The position numbers and the translations under genes are program-made. A stretch of 64,000 bases of DNA from Microbotryum silenes-acaulis (Eukaryota > Basidiomycota > Microbotryomycetes > Microbotryales > Microbotryaceae). Shown one piece after another: positions 10,740-22,778 of this stretch. The stretch is taken from positions 785,826-849,825 of the forward strand of contig QPFY01000016.1 in NCBI GenBank assembly GCA_003665825.1. The letters are read 5' to 3'. The notes beneath the pieces are model-generated. The model had not been told where the DNA came from and searched no databases. It saw only the letters and a program-made list of their open reading frames with translations. The number at the start of each line of letters is the position of its first letter. Position 1 is the first letter of the stretch.

Positions 10740-13700
10740 CTACGTCCAGATTGATACATCAATGATCCGAACCGAACGATCCTCGCTCCCACTAGCCAGT
10801 CTAACCGTCAAAGCGTCCTCCATCTTCTTCGGGCAGAACGACAGACTCGTAACCGTTTGGACGTGAGCGATCCTGTGACGAGCATGCCACAGGATGAGAT
10901 CAGTTCTCCTGCATGTTCCCGATGAATTCCCCGGCATTGGACTCACTCGGGTCCTAATACGACCACCTCCTTCCAGCCCTCTACCCGCTCAATAGCCTTT
11001 ACAAACACCCGAATCACGCCATTCTCCAACCCCACCGCCAACACATCCTTCCCTCCATTCCTCGTGCAAGCCACCGCCGTCGCCGCCTCCTCGAATTTGA
11101 TCGTCTCGACCTCTTGCCATGTGCTGGTCGACCACACTTTAACGGACTTGTCCCTCGAAGCTGTGAAGAACGTTTCTGCATCGTGGGAGAAGCATGCGTC
11201 CCAGATGATACGGGCATGGGCCTTAACCCCCGCTTTGTGGGGACGGTACATATCTGTGCATAATGGAATACGCGGTCTCGTCAAGTCATGAACTGTTCTC
11301 CATCGAATGATGAGACCACGAACCTTCATCCTCAGTCCTCTCGAACACCCTCCAACTCCGATCCCTCGAAACGCTCAACAACCACTTGCCTCCCTCCCCT
11401 CCAAAAAGGACCTTCGTAATACTCAAACTATGGCCATTCAATCCATCTTTTGGTCCCACCATCTTCCCCAACTTGGGTTCAAACAACCTTACTACGGCGT
11501 GTTGTTCAACCGTGGCTTTACAACTCGTCGCGATGAGTTGGGACGACGACGACGGTCCGTCGGATCGGCGCGCAGCGATCGACAAGAGCTCAAATCCATG
11601 TCCGTAAAGTTTCTCAATCTCGGGCCAGAGCGTCGATCCGAGGAGATGTTCTTCGTATGGAGGATGATCAGGAACGGTCAAAGACGCGTTCGAGAAAGCC
11701 GTCGTGTACAAACCCCCTTCAGTCTCCTTGGGAATTTGTTCTTCCTCCGCTTCCGCTTTACCAATCGCTCGATTCGATAAGCCGAGTGGAGGCACATTTG
11801 CTGCCATGGGACGATCTTCCCCATCTTGAGCGAATTCGATCTGACTCAACTGGTTGAGCGATTTGAGGAAGTTGCCTGGTGCCGAGAAGACTCGAACGAT
11901 CTTCTCGTCCGCTCCGGTGACGAAACTGAGTCGGTCGAGGAAGGCGATCGAAGAGAGTGGGTAGCCGTGGATTTGAGGGCGCGCAAGTTCTGCGAGAATA
12001 GGCCACTGGAATCAGCCATCCCATCGCTGTTGGTTGCCACTGATTAAAGGCTCACCGTGCCAGGTTTCGATCTGTGCTCCCTGCGGACCTTTCCGCCTCC
12101 AAGGTCCATGCAACCTCGTCGCCATATCGTGTCTAGTCACCAAATTTCTCAGTCGCAGCCCCCGAATCATCTTCTTTCGCACAAGTAACCTCACTCCAAC
12201 TCACCCTGCGGACATCAAGTACTCCCCCTCCGGTTCCCATTCTGCGCACCTGACCTCACCGAAATGCCCCGTCGTCGCAACGATCGGATCCCAACTCTCC
12301 GCTTCAGCCTCCTCCCCCTCCTTCCTCCTCCAGGCATGCCAACTCCCACCCCAACCGTTCGCCAAGACCGTTCGAGCGTTGAAGCCCCATAGAGCACCGA
12401 AGAAACCGAGGTTCGTCGCGGAAGAGAATTCGCCAAAGCGTCGGGAGGAAGTCCATACGGAGGAGGAACTTGCTCCTTTCAGCGTTGAGGACTGGGAGGT
12501 ATCTTCATCCGGTACGGAGGTCGCCACGATGGGCGTGGGTGTCCAAAGGATCATCGACCTATCGGCCGAAGCGCTCAACAAGCTCAACCCATCTTTGGGA
12601 TCTACCAAAGGTGACCAACGCAGCCCCGTAACCCATGCATCATGACCCAACAAGACGGCCTCACTCGCACATGCGAAACTCTCGCAAGAAGGGGAAGAAC
12701 GATCGCCGACGATGAATTGATGGGATTTGAGCCTCAGCTCACCTTCGGCACTCGAGGTCGATTGATCCAAGGCGTCGAGCGCTTCCAAGCCCGAGGTGAG
12801 GCCCGTCGTAGAGTCGGTTCGTACGGGGGCGGGTGAGAAGCGCCAAAGTCGGATGTAGTTGTCTTGAGAACCCGAGGCGAGCAAAACTTCGGAGGATGCG
12901 ATGTCGTAGTTGAGGGAGGTCGAGGTGCTCGAAGAAGGAGCGTCTGCAGGGATGGGGGTGATGAAGGAGAGGCAGCGGATCCAGTCCGAGTGGCCTTCGA
13001 GCGAGAGGGATTTGGTGAACTGGAAGGGAAATTTATGAGCTCGAGCTGTTATGAGCTGAATCTGATTCGGATGACCCACTTTGATGGAAGATGCGGTTGG
13101 ACTCGCGTAGATGGTCAGTCGCTTGTCGGTACTTCCGACGGCGAGCGCGACACCTGGGAAGAAGCAGACGGGGGTCTTAACAAGGAGCCGAGATGACGGT
13201 GGGAGGACACCTTGAGACTCACTCGACGAAGCAGGAAGGAAGCTGGTCTCGAGTGAGAGTGGGATCTTGCCCTTTGTATCCATCTTCTGGACAAGTTCTG
13301 TTCGCGGAAGCTGGTTTTAGCAGCCAGCCGAGTGAGGTGAAGGGTGAAATCTATTCCCCCGATGAGACGTACCCGGCTCAGCATCGGTGCGGATCCGCCA
13401 TACTCGAATGGAGGCGTCGGATGATGCTGTGAATACGAGAAAGTGATCGCCGCTGCTACCGTCGTCTAGGGCCACTGTCGTGAGGGCCGAGATGGATTTG
13501 ACATGTCCCGAGAGGACGGCGCGAGTGGACCACTTGCGAGCGACGATGGGGAGCAGGAGCAAATGGGTGAGGATTGAGACGAGTCGGCTTTTTGAGGCAG
13601 GGGCGTACGACCTACCTGTTGTGTTTCCGAGTGCTGCTTCCACAGCCTAACCTGACCTACACTATCTCCCGTGACCAAGTGTCGACTCGGGGTCGAGTTG

Positions 13701-13987
13701 CTGCTCGGGGTCTTGATGAACCTGAGCGCGGTGAGATTGCCCTCGTGTCCTGCCAGAGTCTTGTGGATCCCATTCGAGGTTGGGGACTGTGTAGACCATG
13801 CCGCAATCGGTGAGAGCCGTACGATGGTCTGCATTGCCCGAACCGACGCCTGCCTACTCACATTGGATTCCCACAGAGCGACGAGATGGGCCGAGCCGAA
13901 AGCGAGCAGTCCGTCGTGGGGGCGACAGTCGGCGACGTCCGCTCGGTTCGCAGCCGCCGAGATGTACACCGAACGAGCGGTGGCCAT
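10740..13987 (-). CDS. ELP2: Elongator complex subunit 2 (WD40 protein)
   Basis: ELP2 is the double-WD40-propeller scaffold of Elongator, the complex that modifies wobble uridines in tRNA. The start at 13987 gives MATARSVYISAAANRADV, matching the family's N-terminus (ISAACNR-type). Coding blocks in order on the minus strand are about 13630-13987, 13385-13550, 12200-13280, 11840-12150, 11320-11840, 10950-11270 and 10740-10890, separated by short introns. WD repeats are seen as LAGHEGNLTALRF, LSGHVKSISALT, LEGHSDWIRCLSF, LLGHDAWVTGLRW, HFGEVRCAEWEP, NGHSLSITKVLF, HARIIWDACFS and TVTSLSFCP. The gene spans 3.25 kb, consistent with the usual 800-900 residues. Exact exon edges in the middle are less certain than the ends. 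Confidence 0.88.
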
Positions 13988-14254
13988 GACCCCCGAGTTG
14001 GAGTGTAAAGAGTCGAGCGGGGGAGGAGTTGGAAGCGCAAACACTCTGGCGTGACTGGTGTTGCGAAAAGGAGCAAGCACCGAGTGAGTAGTGAGTGGGT
14101 GCGTAGGGCGCTCGCTCCGGCTGGGCCACTCTTGGCCACTCCTTACACCGCTTTCTTCCACCACATTGCCACGAGTGGAAGCGTACGCACCGAGTGGAGT
14201 AGAGCACATCTCAGCTCGGTGATCGTTCCCCTTACCCCGTCACCGGCAGTGATC

Positions 14255-15218
14255 ATGTCCGACCCCACTTCGAACCGCGCCTCGACGAGCACGCATCCGG
14301 CTACAGCAGCAGCAGCCACCACGTCCACCACCACCACGGCTACGACTCAGCCGGGCACATCCCGAGCACAAAAGTACCGGCCATTCAGGGCAAGAGGTGA
14401 GCACAGCGCTGCCTACACCTCCACACCTCCGGGAAGAGCTGACTGGGCCTGTTTGACTGCATACTCGCGCCAGGTCTCTTTGTCAAGGATCGTACGTGAC
14501 ACCAGTCCATCATCCCCACACCAAGATCATCATTGACCCTAGTCTTCACACACACACCCAGTCGGACCAATGCTCTTTGGCTTTGGTGACCAAGCACCTT
14601 GCCTGCCAGAGACCGCGCTCCTGATGGAGGAACTGCTCATCAACCACATCACTTCCATCGCAAGTCGAAATTGCATCACTCGCGGACCTGGGGAACCACT
14701 GTCGCATGCTCTTGCGACCACTCCATCCCCCATCTCCAGACTCACTGACCGACCTCCCTTTTCTCTCTCTCTCTCAGTGTCAATCCGCGCAACGTTCCGC
14801 CCTCGATCGGGACCGTCTCAAACTCGACGACGTCAAATTCTCCCTCCGTCACGACCCCAAGAAACTAGCCCGAGTGGAGGAGTTGCTCTTCATGACCGAG
14901 GTCATCGCGCGTGCGAGGGGTAGGGACGATTTGGAACAGTATGCTGATGAACCGATCGGGGGCACGAAAGGGAAGCCAGCGGCGGGGACCGGCGAACAGG
15001 ACAAGGAGAAGGAGATGCAGAGCGTGGCTGCGGTGAAAGAAGCTGCGACTCTTCCTACGCTTTCCAAGACGGGTGGGATCACGAGGCCGAGGGAGGGAGC
15101 ACAAGCGTCGAGCAAGGGGGTTGCAGACGGTGGTGGCGAAGGGGAAGGTCCCAAGAAGAAAAAGAAGAAGGACAAGGGCAAGGCAGCCGTGTCGACACCC
15201 ATGGCCGCGGACGAGTAG
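14255..15218 (+). CDS. TAF13: TFIID subunit TAF13 (histone-fold)
   Basis: TAF13 pairs with TAF11 in TFIID through a hist­one fold. Four exons (14255-14396, 14474-14491, 14562-14659, 14778-15218) give 232 residues. Exon 2 is only 18 nt and encodes the residues around LFVKD; exon 3 begins with the conserved LGPMLFGFGD. The third intron (14660-14777) has a GC donor (GCAAGT) and is required to join NHITSI to CQSAQRSALDRDRLKLDDV. The histone fold runs from about residue 48 to 135. The N-terminus is a Ser/Thr/Ala-rich leader and the C-terminus a long Lys-rich tail with seven consecutive lysines, longer than in yeast. Divergent from ELP2 with about 270 bp between starts. Confidence 0.9.
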
Positions 15219-15354
15219 GTGGCTCCCACCGAAGAGAAGAGGTAGATCTGAATGTTGTAAAACCGCGCAAACACATCCTTCACTCCACTGTCTGCCAGAG
15301 CTGCGTGAACACAAAGTCTAAAATTTTAAATTTGGGGAAACACTCAAACTCCGG

Positions 15355-17722
15355 CTATGTCGGTCTCCACCCATTCAACAACAACCTCGCCTGTTGGAAC
15401 CCCGTCCTCCTCTGCTGCTTCGGTGCCGTCCTCCCTCCCGTGGTCCTCATCTCTTGACATGTGAAGCTCTCCGGTGGGGTCCTCCACTCGTCCAAGACGT
15501 ACTGCGCATTCTTCTTCATCTGGGGTCCCTTGTCCTCACCTGTACCGAACAGATCCAAAGCCAGTTGGATGTGGGAAACACCGGCGTAGGTCGTTACGCA
15601 GCGTGGGTTGACGAGGATGCGCGCAACGGCGTATTCGAATTGAGCGTTAGGGAGTGACTTGGGCCGGCGTTTCGAGAGCTTGCGCTTCTTGTGCGCTTCG
15701 GAAGGGATCGACACGGAACGCTTGTGCTTGGCTCGCACCTCGACCGGTGCTGCTACTGCTGGTCCTGCTTCTCTCTCTACCGCCGGTTGTGGTGGCGGCG
15801 GCGGCGGTGGTGCGGCATCCGACGACGTCTCCCCATCAGCGACGGAAACGTCGGCCGCCGCGGCCAAAGCAGCCCCTTCTTCATCCTCAATCTTGACCGC
15901 CAAATCGATCGGTCTCCCCTTGCCACCTTCGTCCGCGTCATAAGGTTCCGGTTCGAGACCCATCTCCGCATCCGCAGCGTCTCCCTCCTCATCGAACTCT
16001 TCATCGTCTTCCTCATCCCCTTTCCCGTCCCCGCCTTCCGTTGAAGCCTTCGGCTTGCCATCCGGAGACGCCCCCGTCTCATCCACCAGATAATCCCCCG
16101 AATTCGCGTACCCGACTTTATCATTCGTCGTAGGGGAATAAGACGTCGTTGCTGCCGCGATCAGGTCCTGCATGAAAGGATGCACCTTTCTCGCTTTCCC
16201 AATCTTTTCGTCGTGCGCGATTCGTTTGGCTTCCTCCTTGATCCCATCGCGGAATGCTACCATCCACATGTCGCGACAGAAATGCACTTGCGATGAATCC
16301 ATACAGGGCCCTTCGGACCATTTGGGTGGGGCTTTACCGTCCGAGGCTGAAGTGGTGTTGAACACGCCTTGAACGGAAGATTGGTACGTCACGCCATGGT
16401 AGTAAGATTGATGAGGATCGACGACGTGCGAACCCGATTCGCAACAAAAGACTTGGAACGGGAGATGCAACGTGTACCTTGCTCCACCGTACGCATCGCG
16501 AGGTGGGGCCTCGTCGATCGGGGAGGTCGATTTCGAGCCTCGAAACAAGTTGCCGTCCATGTCGCGCGTACGCCAACGATCGTTGTAGATGAAGAAACCG
16601 TTGTGTTCCTTCCAGTCCATCGAGCACACCATCGCGGCTTCGTTGATCTCGGAAACGCGGATCGTCTCCAAGAGGTCGTTGGGGCAGGTGAAGCCCTTGA
16701 GCCAAATCACGCGACTGAACTTGACCTTGCGACGTTCCCAAAGTTCGATCAGGGGTTCGAGCGCAAGGTTGCGCGTGTGAGCCTCTTCGAGAGGGTAGTA
16801 AGCTGCTGCCGGATCTTGCGTCATCGCGGGGACTTGTCGGATCCGGTACGAGATACCCAAGAGGAGAAAGATGGATTCGGCGATGTCGCACAAAAACGGG
16901 GTCGAGTCCGACGAGGCATAGTCGACGAGCGAGACAAAGATGGAGCCCGCGCCGAGCTGTTTAGACAGCTGCACAATCACCGCGAGCTGGTCGACGACGA
17001 AGTGATCTGCACCATGGACGATGAGCGCAAAGTAATACAGCTTGCCCTGGCCGGCAAGGTCGCTCCAATCGTCGTCTTCCTTGTTACCGAACGGACGGGT
17101 CAGCGATGCACAAGCCGCTGCGGCCCATCCGTTGAAGCCCAACAACTCGTCGACCGCACCTCGCAGCACTTGTTCATCGAGATGCATCGTATCGGCGTTC
17201 GTCGCGAACGGCCTTTGAAATCGGTTCCAAAAATCGTTGATGCCCGTCGCGATGTCGGTGTCGAAGATGTCGGGACTTTCGTCGCGATTGATGCGACTCT
17301 GCAGGAAAGGGTATTTCTTGGTATCGAGCGGTTGTCCGGATAAGGGTGATCCGAGTGTTATCCGTTCGAGGATGGCTGGATGAGCGACTTCCCCATAGGG
17401 TGTTGTAGGCTAGATCGGGTACGAAACGAGATCGCGAGGGTGAGCAAGACGGGTCTCCGCGGAAGAAGGGCGAAGCTGATCATCGCTAAGGATGGGTTAG
17501 CACGATCTTATACACACCTTGGAGTCCCATATCAGCCATTTGACTGAAAAGCAGGTTACGACGACGACGGCGACCCGGATCGCCAACCGCTGGACTGGGT
17601 TGAGCGAGACCTGTTCGTGACGTTGGGCAAGAGGAGGCGCGTAGAGGTGAGCGTGACCGAGTCAGGATGAGAACAACGAACCCCATAGGAAAGATAGGCT
17701 GGAGAGAACATACCCGTGGCAT
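15355..17722 (-). CDS. GT69 alpha-1,3-mannosyltransferase (CAP59/CMT1 type)
   Basis: Three exons (17714-17722, 17518-17610, 15355-17409) give 718 residues. Exon 1 is nine nucleotides (Met-Pro-Arg). Exon 2 supplies a type II membrane anchor (RLAIRVAVVVVTCF, about residues 12-30), as expected for a Golgi glycosyltransferase. The lumenal CAP59/CMT1 domain (PF11735) runs from about residue 60 to 410: DTDIATGINDFWNRF, GFNGWAAAACASLTRPFG, YYFALIVHGADH, SIFVSLVDYASSDST, VIWLKGFTCPNDLLET, VCSMDWKEHNGFFIYNDRW and VQVFCCES-type cysteines. The known Cryptococcus members transfer mannose in capsule or glycolipid synthesis. The C-terminal 250 residues are acidic, Pro-rich and basic in turn, and not family-typical. 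The long plus-strand frame over 16369-17343 is only its mirror. Confidence 0.85.
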
Positions 17723-18577
17723 CTCCAACCCAGTGAGTGCGTCGATGCTCTACTAGATGAGCCGCCTCGTCCCCGAGTTGCTGTGGATCGAATCGGACTC
17801 CGACTCGAAGCTCCCTCCTCTCGTCGATGGTGGTGCTCAACACGCAGCAGCAAGGACGGCCGTCTGACTGGCAGGGACGGCCACGTACAAGAGCAAGGAT
17901 GAGCTAATGCGTCGTCTAGCTGTGCTGTTCCTCGAACGATCGAGCTTTGTACGGTGCAAACGTGAGGAGCAGATCCCGAGATTGGTTCGATCGCTTGACT
18001 TTGACCAGTCAGATTACTTCGGCGCGCACGGACCCCGGAAATAAGCCCTCGCCTTGCTCAAAAACTACTAATGCACTCGAGTATAGACGTGTAGAGTCTA
18101 GGCAGCTCTGGCACACGTTCTCGGATAGAATACGGACCTTTTTCAACTCCAGATAAAGTCTACACTATCGGTGTACTTGTATGCGCAGCTCGACTCAAGT
18201 CTCAAGGTCGCCGAACGACGTGGAGGAGCCTGCCATTTCACCCGTCCGAAGGCCCAGACACCAGACTATAGGCCGGAGCGAAAGCTCGCTGACGCTCACA
18301 CGCCAACTCCCTCGACCTGATCGACGACGGGGCTTCAGCTCTTGCTCACCTCGCAACGTAGCCGAGCGGGCTCAACATACGCCGGGATCTGATCACAAGG
18401 CATTCATCGGTGCCACTTGGGGTCATCGTCGCCTACGTCTTGTGTTTCCCACCCCCCGGCGCTGTGCTTTCGCTTTGCAGGAGCTCCGACCAGCCTTCCA
18501 TCGGAATCCGCGGCCCTCCTCCTCTCATCGCCATTGTACCGGCGTCAATCGCCTAGATTAGAGCTCAATCAACCGCG
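17723..18577. promoter_or_regulatory. Divergent promoter region between GT69 and SGNH-like genes
   Basis: About 855 bp separate the two divergent start codons. No coding exon is supported. The stretch should hold both promoters; no specific factor site could be assigned. Confidence 0.45.
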
Positions 18578-20671
18578 ATGCTACACCGGAGAAGAGTGTC
18601 AAGTCGATCCGAACCGGTGACCACCGCCCCAACAGCGCATGGCAATGGTCGTTCCTCACCGACCGGTCTCGCTCGCCTCTTCGGGGGCCTCTCATCATCC
18701 AACTCGCGGAACGTCGGCGGCAAGGCCGATCGGACCCTCACACCGTTACGACGACTTGTCTACATTCTGATTGGCCTCGTCGCCATGTTCATGATCCTAC
18801 ACTACGCGTCGAGCAATTCCTCGACGAGAAGTCGATTCGGGATGCGAGGATCGAGGAGAACGGATGCGCTCGTGCGACAAGCTCGGAAGCAGCGCGCCTC
18901 GGCAGCAGTGTACAACGCAGAAGGGGGGAGTGCACCGGCAAACTTTTCCGAAGCACCTCCCTTCACTTTCTGCCCGAGTTATGGATCGAGCGACGAGTTG
19001 GGCAACAAGTACGGGAGGGAAGCGATCTCCAAGACCAGGTCTCATGTCGGTGGTTCGGCGAGGGTGCAGAGGGTCATCAAGAGGGCCATGGCCGGTCTTC
19101 CCATCACAATCGGTGTCTTGGGTGGCTCGATCAGTTCGTGTCATGGTCTCGACGCATCCCCAGCGCACCCACTAGGCAATCCGATCGGTCCGAACTGCTA
19201 CCCCCACCGGATTTTCAGCTGGCTCAACGACGTCTTTCCCCATCCCGCCAATGAGTTGACCAACGGTGCATGTGAGTTGGCACATGAATTTGGTCGTGCC
19301 GAGGCGAAAAACTGACCTTATTCCTTTTGCTTCCCAGTACGGCGAACAGGGACGTCGTACTATGGATTCTGCTCGGACATGCACTTGCCCGATCGTGTGG
19401 ATCTCATCATTGTCGAATTCGATACCGAGGATCCGCAGTGAGCACCATCATGGGCCTATAGTGGAGGACCGTGCTAAATTCTTGGTCACAACTTCTACAG
19501 TGACCCGACTTCGCTTTCGACGACCGATCTGCTGATCCGGTCGCTCCTACTCCGACCCGACCACCCTGCCGTGATCATGCTCGGGCATTTCGCTCCTCAG
19601 ATCCAAGGCGAATACGGTTTCGCCGGTCCCGAAATCTACCATACGACCGTGGCGCAGTTCTACGACGTCGTGCACCTGACCGTCAAAGGCCTCATCTACG
19701 AAGAGTACCTCCTCAACCCGCAAAAAGTGCGTTCGACATACTTCCTCGATCCGATCCTCGCCAACGCCAAGGGGCACGAACTCTTGGCCGATACGGTCAT
19801 TTCCTTCTTGGAGGCTCAGGTGTGCCAGCTTTGGGACCAAGTCGCTCTACAAGCCGATATCGCCGCTTTGGGAGGGTCGACGACGATCGTATCCCCCTTG
19901 AACGTCGGCGAGGACTTCCCTTCCCTGCTTTCAGGTAAAGGGTTGAGGAAATCTGACAACGTTTTTGAAGAGGCCGACTCATCGAACTCGCCTGATACGG
20001 GCAAAGGATCGCGGTCTTCGCATTCCAAGATCCCACCTTTCCGAATCGGGGATCGACCGCACACCCTGGCTCGATTCCGCGAGATCAAGCCCAACTGCGC
20101 TTCAGCGAACGATTTGATCAACCCTCTCCCTCCTTCCGTTTTCGCCGGTTCGGGATGGTCTCCCGTCGTTCCCAAACTTGAAGAGGAGGATGAAACGCAT
20201 TATTGGTATACCGATGCGCCTGGGTCGTTGCTCAAGATCCCGATCAAGTGTGGAGCAGGCGATATCGCGGTGTACTACTACAAGGGACCGGCGGCGCAAG
20301 GCTGGGGGAACGTGTTGTGCTGGGTCGACGATAACACCGCTGGTGCGGTCGAGTTGAAGGGAAGTTGGGATCGAGACTACGGGCAACCGACGTGAGTAGC
20401 TTCTTTCCCTTTATTGCGGTCGTATCGTGACACACGCTAAAGGTGTCGATCTTCATTGCTGCCATCAGGGTCACTCAAATCGATCAAGCCGTTACCAAAG
20501 GCTCCCATTTCGTCGTTTGCGAACTGCAAGGTAAAAACTTTTCCGGACTCTCTTCTGCCTCGCCCCCCATCAATACTGACCACCGCGGGCGTATTCTCGT
20601 CTCCTATCCACTCAGGGCAACCCGGAGTCGATCACGCCCAGTTCAAACTCTTTGGCATCTTTTCGACTTGA
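18578..20671 (+). CDS. SGNH/GDSL-like esterase-family membrane protein
   Basis: Five exons (18578-19271, 19338-19437, 19501-20391, 20469-20530, 20616-20671) give 600 residues. A short cytosolic Ser/Arg-rich tail precedes one membrane segment (LVYILIGLVAMFMILHYA, about residues 61-78), giving a type II lumenal protein. The SGNH core starts with ITIGVLGGSISSCHG (block I, candidate nucleophile Ser in GGSIS), continues with DLIIVEFD and ends with LANAKGHELLADT, where the His of a block V-like motif may be catalytic. The C-terminal 250 residues form a cysteine-containing beta-rich region of unknown role. Proteins of this kind in basidiomycetes are thought to modify surface polysaccharide, for example by acyl removal or transfer; that role is inference. 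It is divergent from the GT69 gene, which supports a glycan function. Confidence 0.68.
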
Positions 20672-20883
20672 GGGAACACATGTAGACACCCATCATTATC
20701 TGCCGTCTTGTCTCTTACGTTCTCTTCTACAAAATACACTCTGACTTAGTCTGTCTTCCCCACTTGCATTCCGAAATCTTCTTCCTCAAGCCCATTCTAA
20801 GCTTCTCTGCTCTAGCCTTAATGAGACGACAGACGGGAAAGAGGTGGGATCACCTACAACCTAACGATGATACCAGTCCTGAT

Positions 20884-21919
20884 TCAATTCCACCACCACT
20901 TGACTCTAGCCAATTCTCCCCGAGCGCCTACGCCCACACCCACGAGTAACAAACCTGCGACGGCCCAGCCTAGATCCATTTTGACGACGGACCAGACCCA
21001 CAAAGTACCGAAAGCGGGGGCGGAGGCCATGACTTGGAGATAGGATTGCGTCGAGGTGAGGTGGACGAGATGGATGCCTGTTGCGGCGCAGAGGAGGAGC
21101 AGGAGGGGTTGTTGGATTCGAGGAGGGAGGGTCGGGAAGCTGGTTGGTGCTGAGGTGGTGGACGGTGTAGAGTGGTTGGCAGTGATGGTGGTGGGGGATA
21201 TCAGATTGAGAATGTACATGGCTGCGAGGGACGGTGGGGCTATCAGTGAAGGTAACGCGCGCTGGAGCAGGGTCTTCGGTCTCACTCGGCAGAAGTGAGG
21301 AGAGGTGAGAGACAATGAGTGATCTCGGTAGGTCTTGTCCGTATTGTGCATGAACAGCATAGTCCCTGAAAATGGATGAAGTAACCGTCTTGTCAGCATC
21401 GGAGCGAATGCATCGCCCTTTCTCGATCCCGAGCGAGCAGGAATGAAAAACGAAAACTTGCATGCCGACAAAGAGGAAAGTAAAGGGAATCGTCCACAAC
21501 AAGGCGTCGACCAAGTGCTCCCACAGTGCTGGTGGTTCGGATCCTTCTTCAAGATCATCTTCAAGCTCGGACTGAAAATCGCGGACCGTGATGCCTCGGC
21601 CGTGTGATCGCTCGGCGTCGGCGTCCGATTCGTCGACGTTGTCCTCGAGCTGCTCGTCGTCCTCGTTCTTCCATTCCACGATACCGGCCAGATCTTCGGG
21701 AGAAAGCCTAATCAAGGGCTCTAATCCAGGTGGCGGCTTGACTTGGGATGGTCGAATGCGCTTCGTCAGGATGGGCTCTGAGGTGGATGACGATGACGAG
21801 GCAGTGGTGGTGCTCCGAGTCTGAGCTGGCGGTGCTCGCTCAGTTTCCGAAGCGGAGGAACGATTCGGTGAGGGAGAAGAAGTAGGGTTCCATGTCTTGC
21901 GCGATCTCGGGGTGGCCAT
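20884..21919 (-). CDS. Conserved fungal multi-pass membrane protein, function unknown
   Basis: Three exons (21462-21919, 21286-21365, 20884-21239) give 297 residues. Intron 1 uses a GC donor (GCAAGT at 21461); only this splice joins LLWTIPFTFLFVGM to DYAVHAQYGQDL, which resembles the 'VHQQYGQ' motif I associate with an uncharacterised fungal membrane family. The N-terminal 130 residues are Ser/Thr/Pro-rich and then acidic, and look disordered and cytosolic. Four hydrophobic segments follow: around TIPFTFLFVG, AAMYILNLI, QPLLLLLCAATGIHLV and AVAGLLLVGVGVGA. No catalytic motif is seen. It is convergent with the SGNH-like gene, only about 210 bp apart, and divergent from the uL11m gene, 242 bp apart. 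No function is proposed. Confidence 0.65.
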
Positions 21920-22161
21920 GAGCTTCGATGTCGAGAGCTGTTCACGCGATGAGGCGACGAGGACCAGAACCACGCGAGCCGACTCGCTTGGCGAGATGGA
22001 CCGGAGCCCTTCCGGCCTCACGCAGGAGGACCGAGCTCAAAAGGCCCGAGGCTGAGCGCTGAGCGCTGATGATATCACACTCTGCGAACTGAGCGCGAGA
22101 GACTTGGCTGATCTGGGTTCGATCGGATCGTCTGTCGCCTACATCATCATCGGCACCCGCC

Positions 22162-22778
22162 ATGTCCAAAGCCACCACAACAGCGGCAGCTCAGCTGGTC
22201 AGGTCAGTCCTCAGACTCAGAATCGCTCCCACACTTCTCCTCCCGGCAAGAGAGCTGATCAAGCCCTCGCTGTTGAAACCGACTATCCGGACAGACTGGT
22301 CGTCCCCGCCGGTAAAGCCACTGCAGCACCTCCCGTCGGACCTGCCCTCGGTGCAAGGGGTGTCAAGTCCATCGATTTTGTCAAAGAGTTCAATGGTACG
22401 TGCGTGGCGAATTAAAATGCCACCTTGTTTCGTCGCCCACGTACTCGTGCTCGCCTCGCAGCCCGGACTTCGAGCCTCACACCGGGAACACCAACACCGG
22501 TCAAAATCACCATCCAACCGGACCGAACCTTCACCTTTACGATCCAGTCCCCACCGACCTCGTACTTCATCCGTCAAGCCGCAGGGATCGAGATCGGCTC
22601 GGGCACACCCAACAAGGCCGCCGGTGGAACGATCGCGGGTACGATTTCGCTGAAAGCGGTGTACGAGATTGCAAAGCTCAAGCAGGCCGATCAAGGATTG
22701 AAGGGTGTCGAGCTGGAGAGCATCGCCAGGAGCATCGTCGGCAGCTGCAAGAGCGCCGGAGTGCAGGTCGTGCCATGA
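22162..22778 (+). CDS. MRPL19: Mitochondrial large ribosomal subunit protein uL11m
   Basis: Three exons (22162-22202, 22295-22395, 22462-22778) give 152 residues. The splice from exon 1 gives [23 protein letters not shown], split here at LVR/LVV, the hallmark of ribosomal L11. Further signatures are [26 protein letters not shown] and the C-terminal RNA-binding half with [13 protein letters not shown] and [13 protein letters not shown]. Eukaryotic cytosolic L12/uL11 differs, so this is the bacterial-type organelle protein that forms the factor-binding stalk base with the rRNA. The N-terminus is short and basic with few acids, as in yeast MRPL19, and could serve as a weak import signal. Confidence 0.9.

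Noticed and set aside
16369..17343. 324-codon plus-strand frame
   Set aside because: It lies fully over the conserved GT69 domain on the other strand and shows no family motif or splice logic of its own.
17486..17550. A 32-nt intron in GT69 (gtgtgtataag to ccttag)
   Set aside because: Too short for a fungal intron and it leaves the downstream frame closed; the 108-nt intron 17410-17517 joins the frames.
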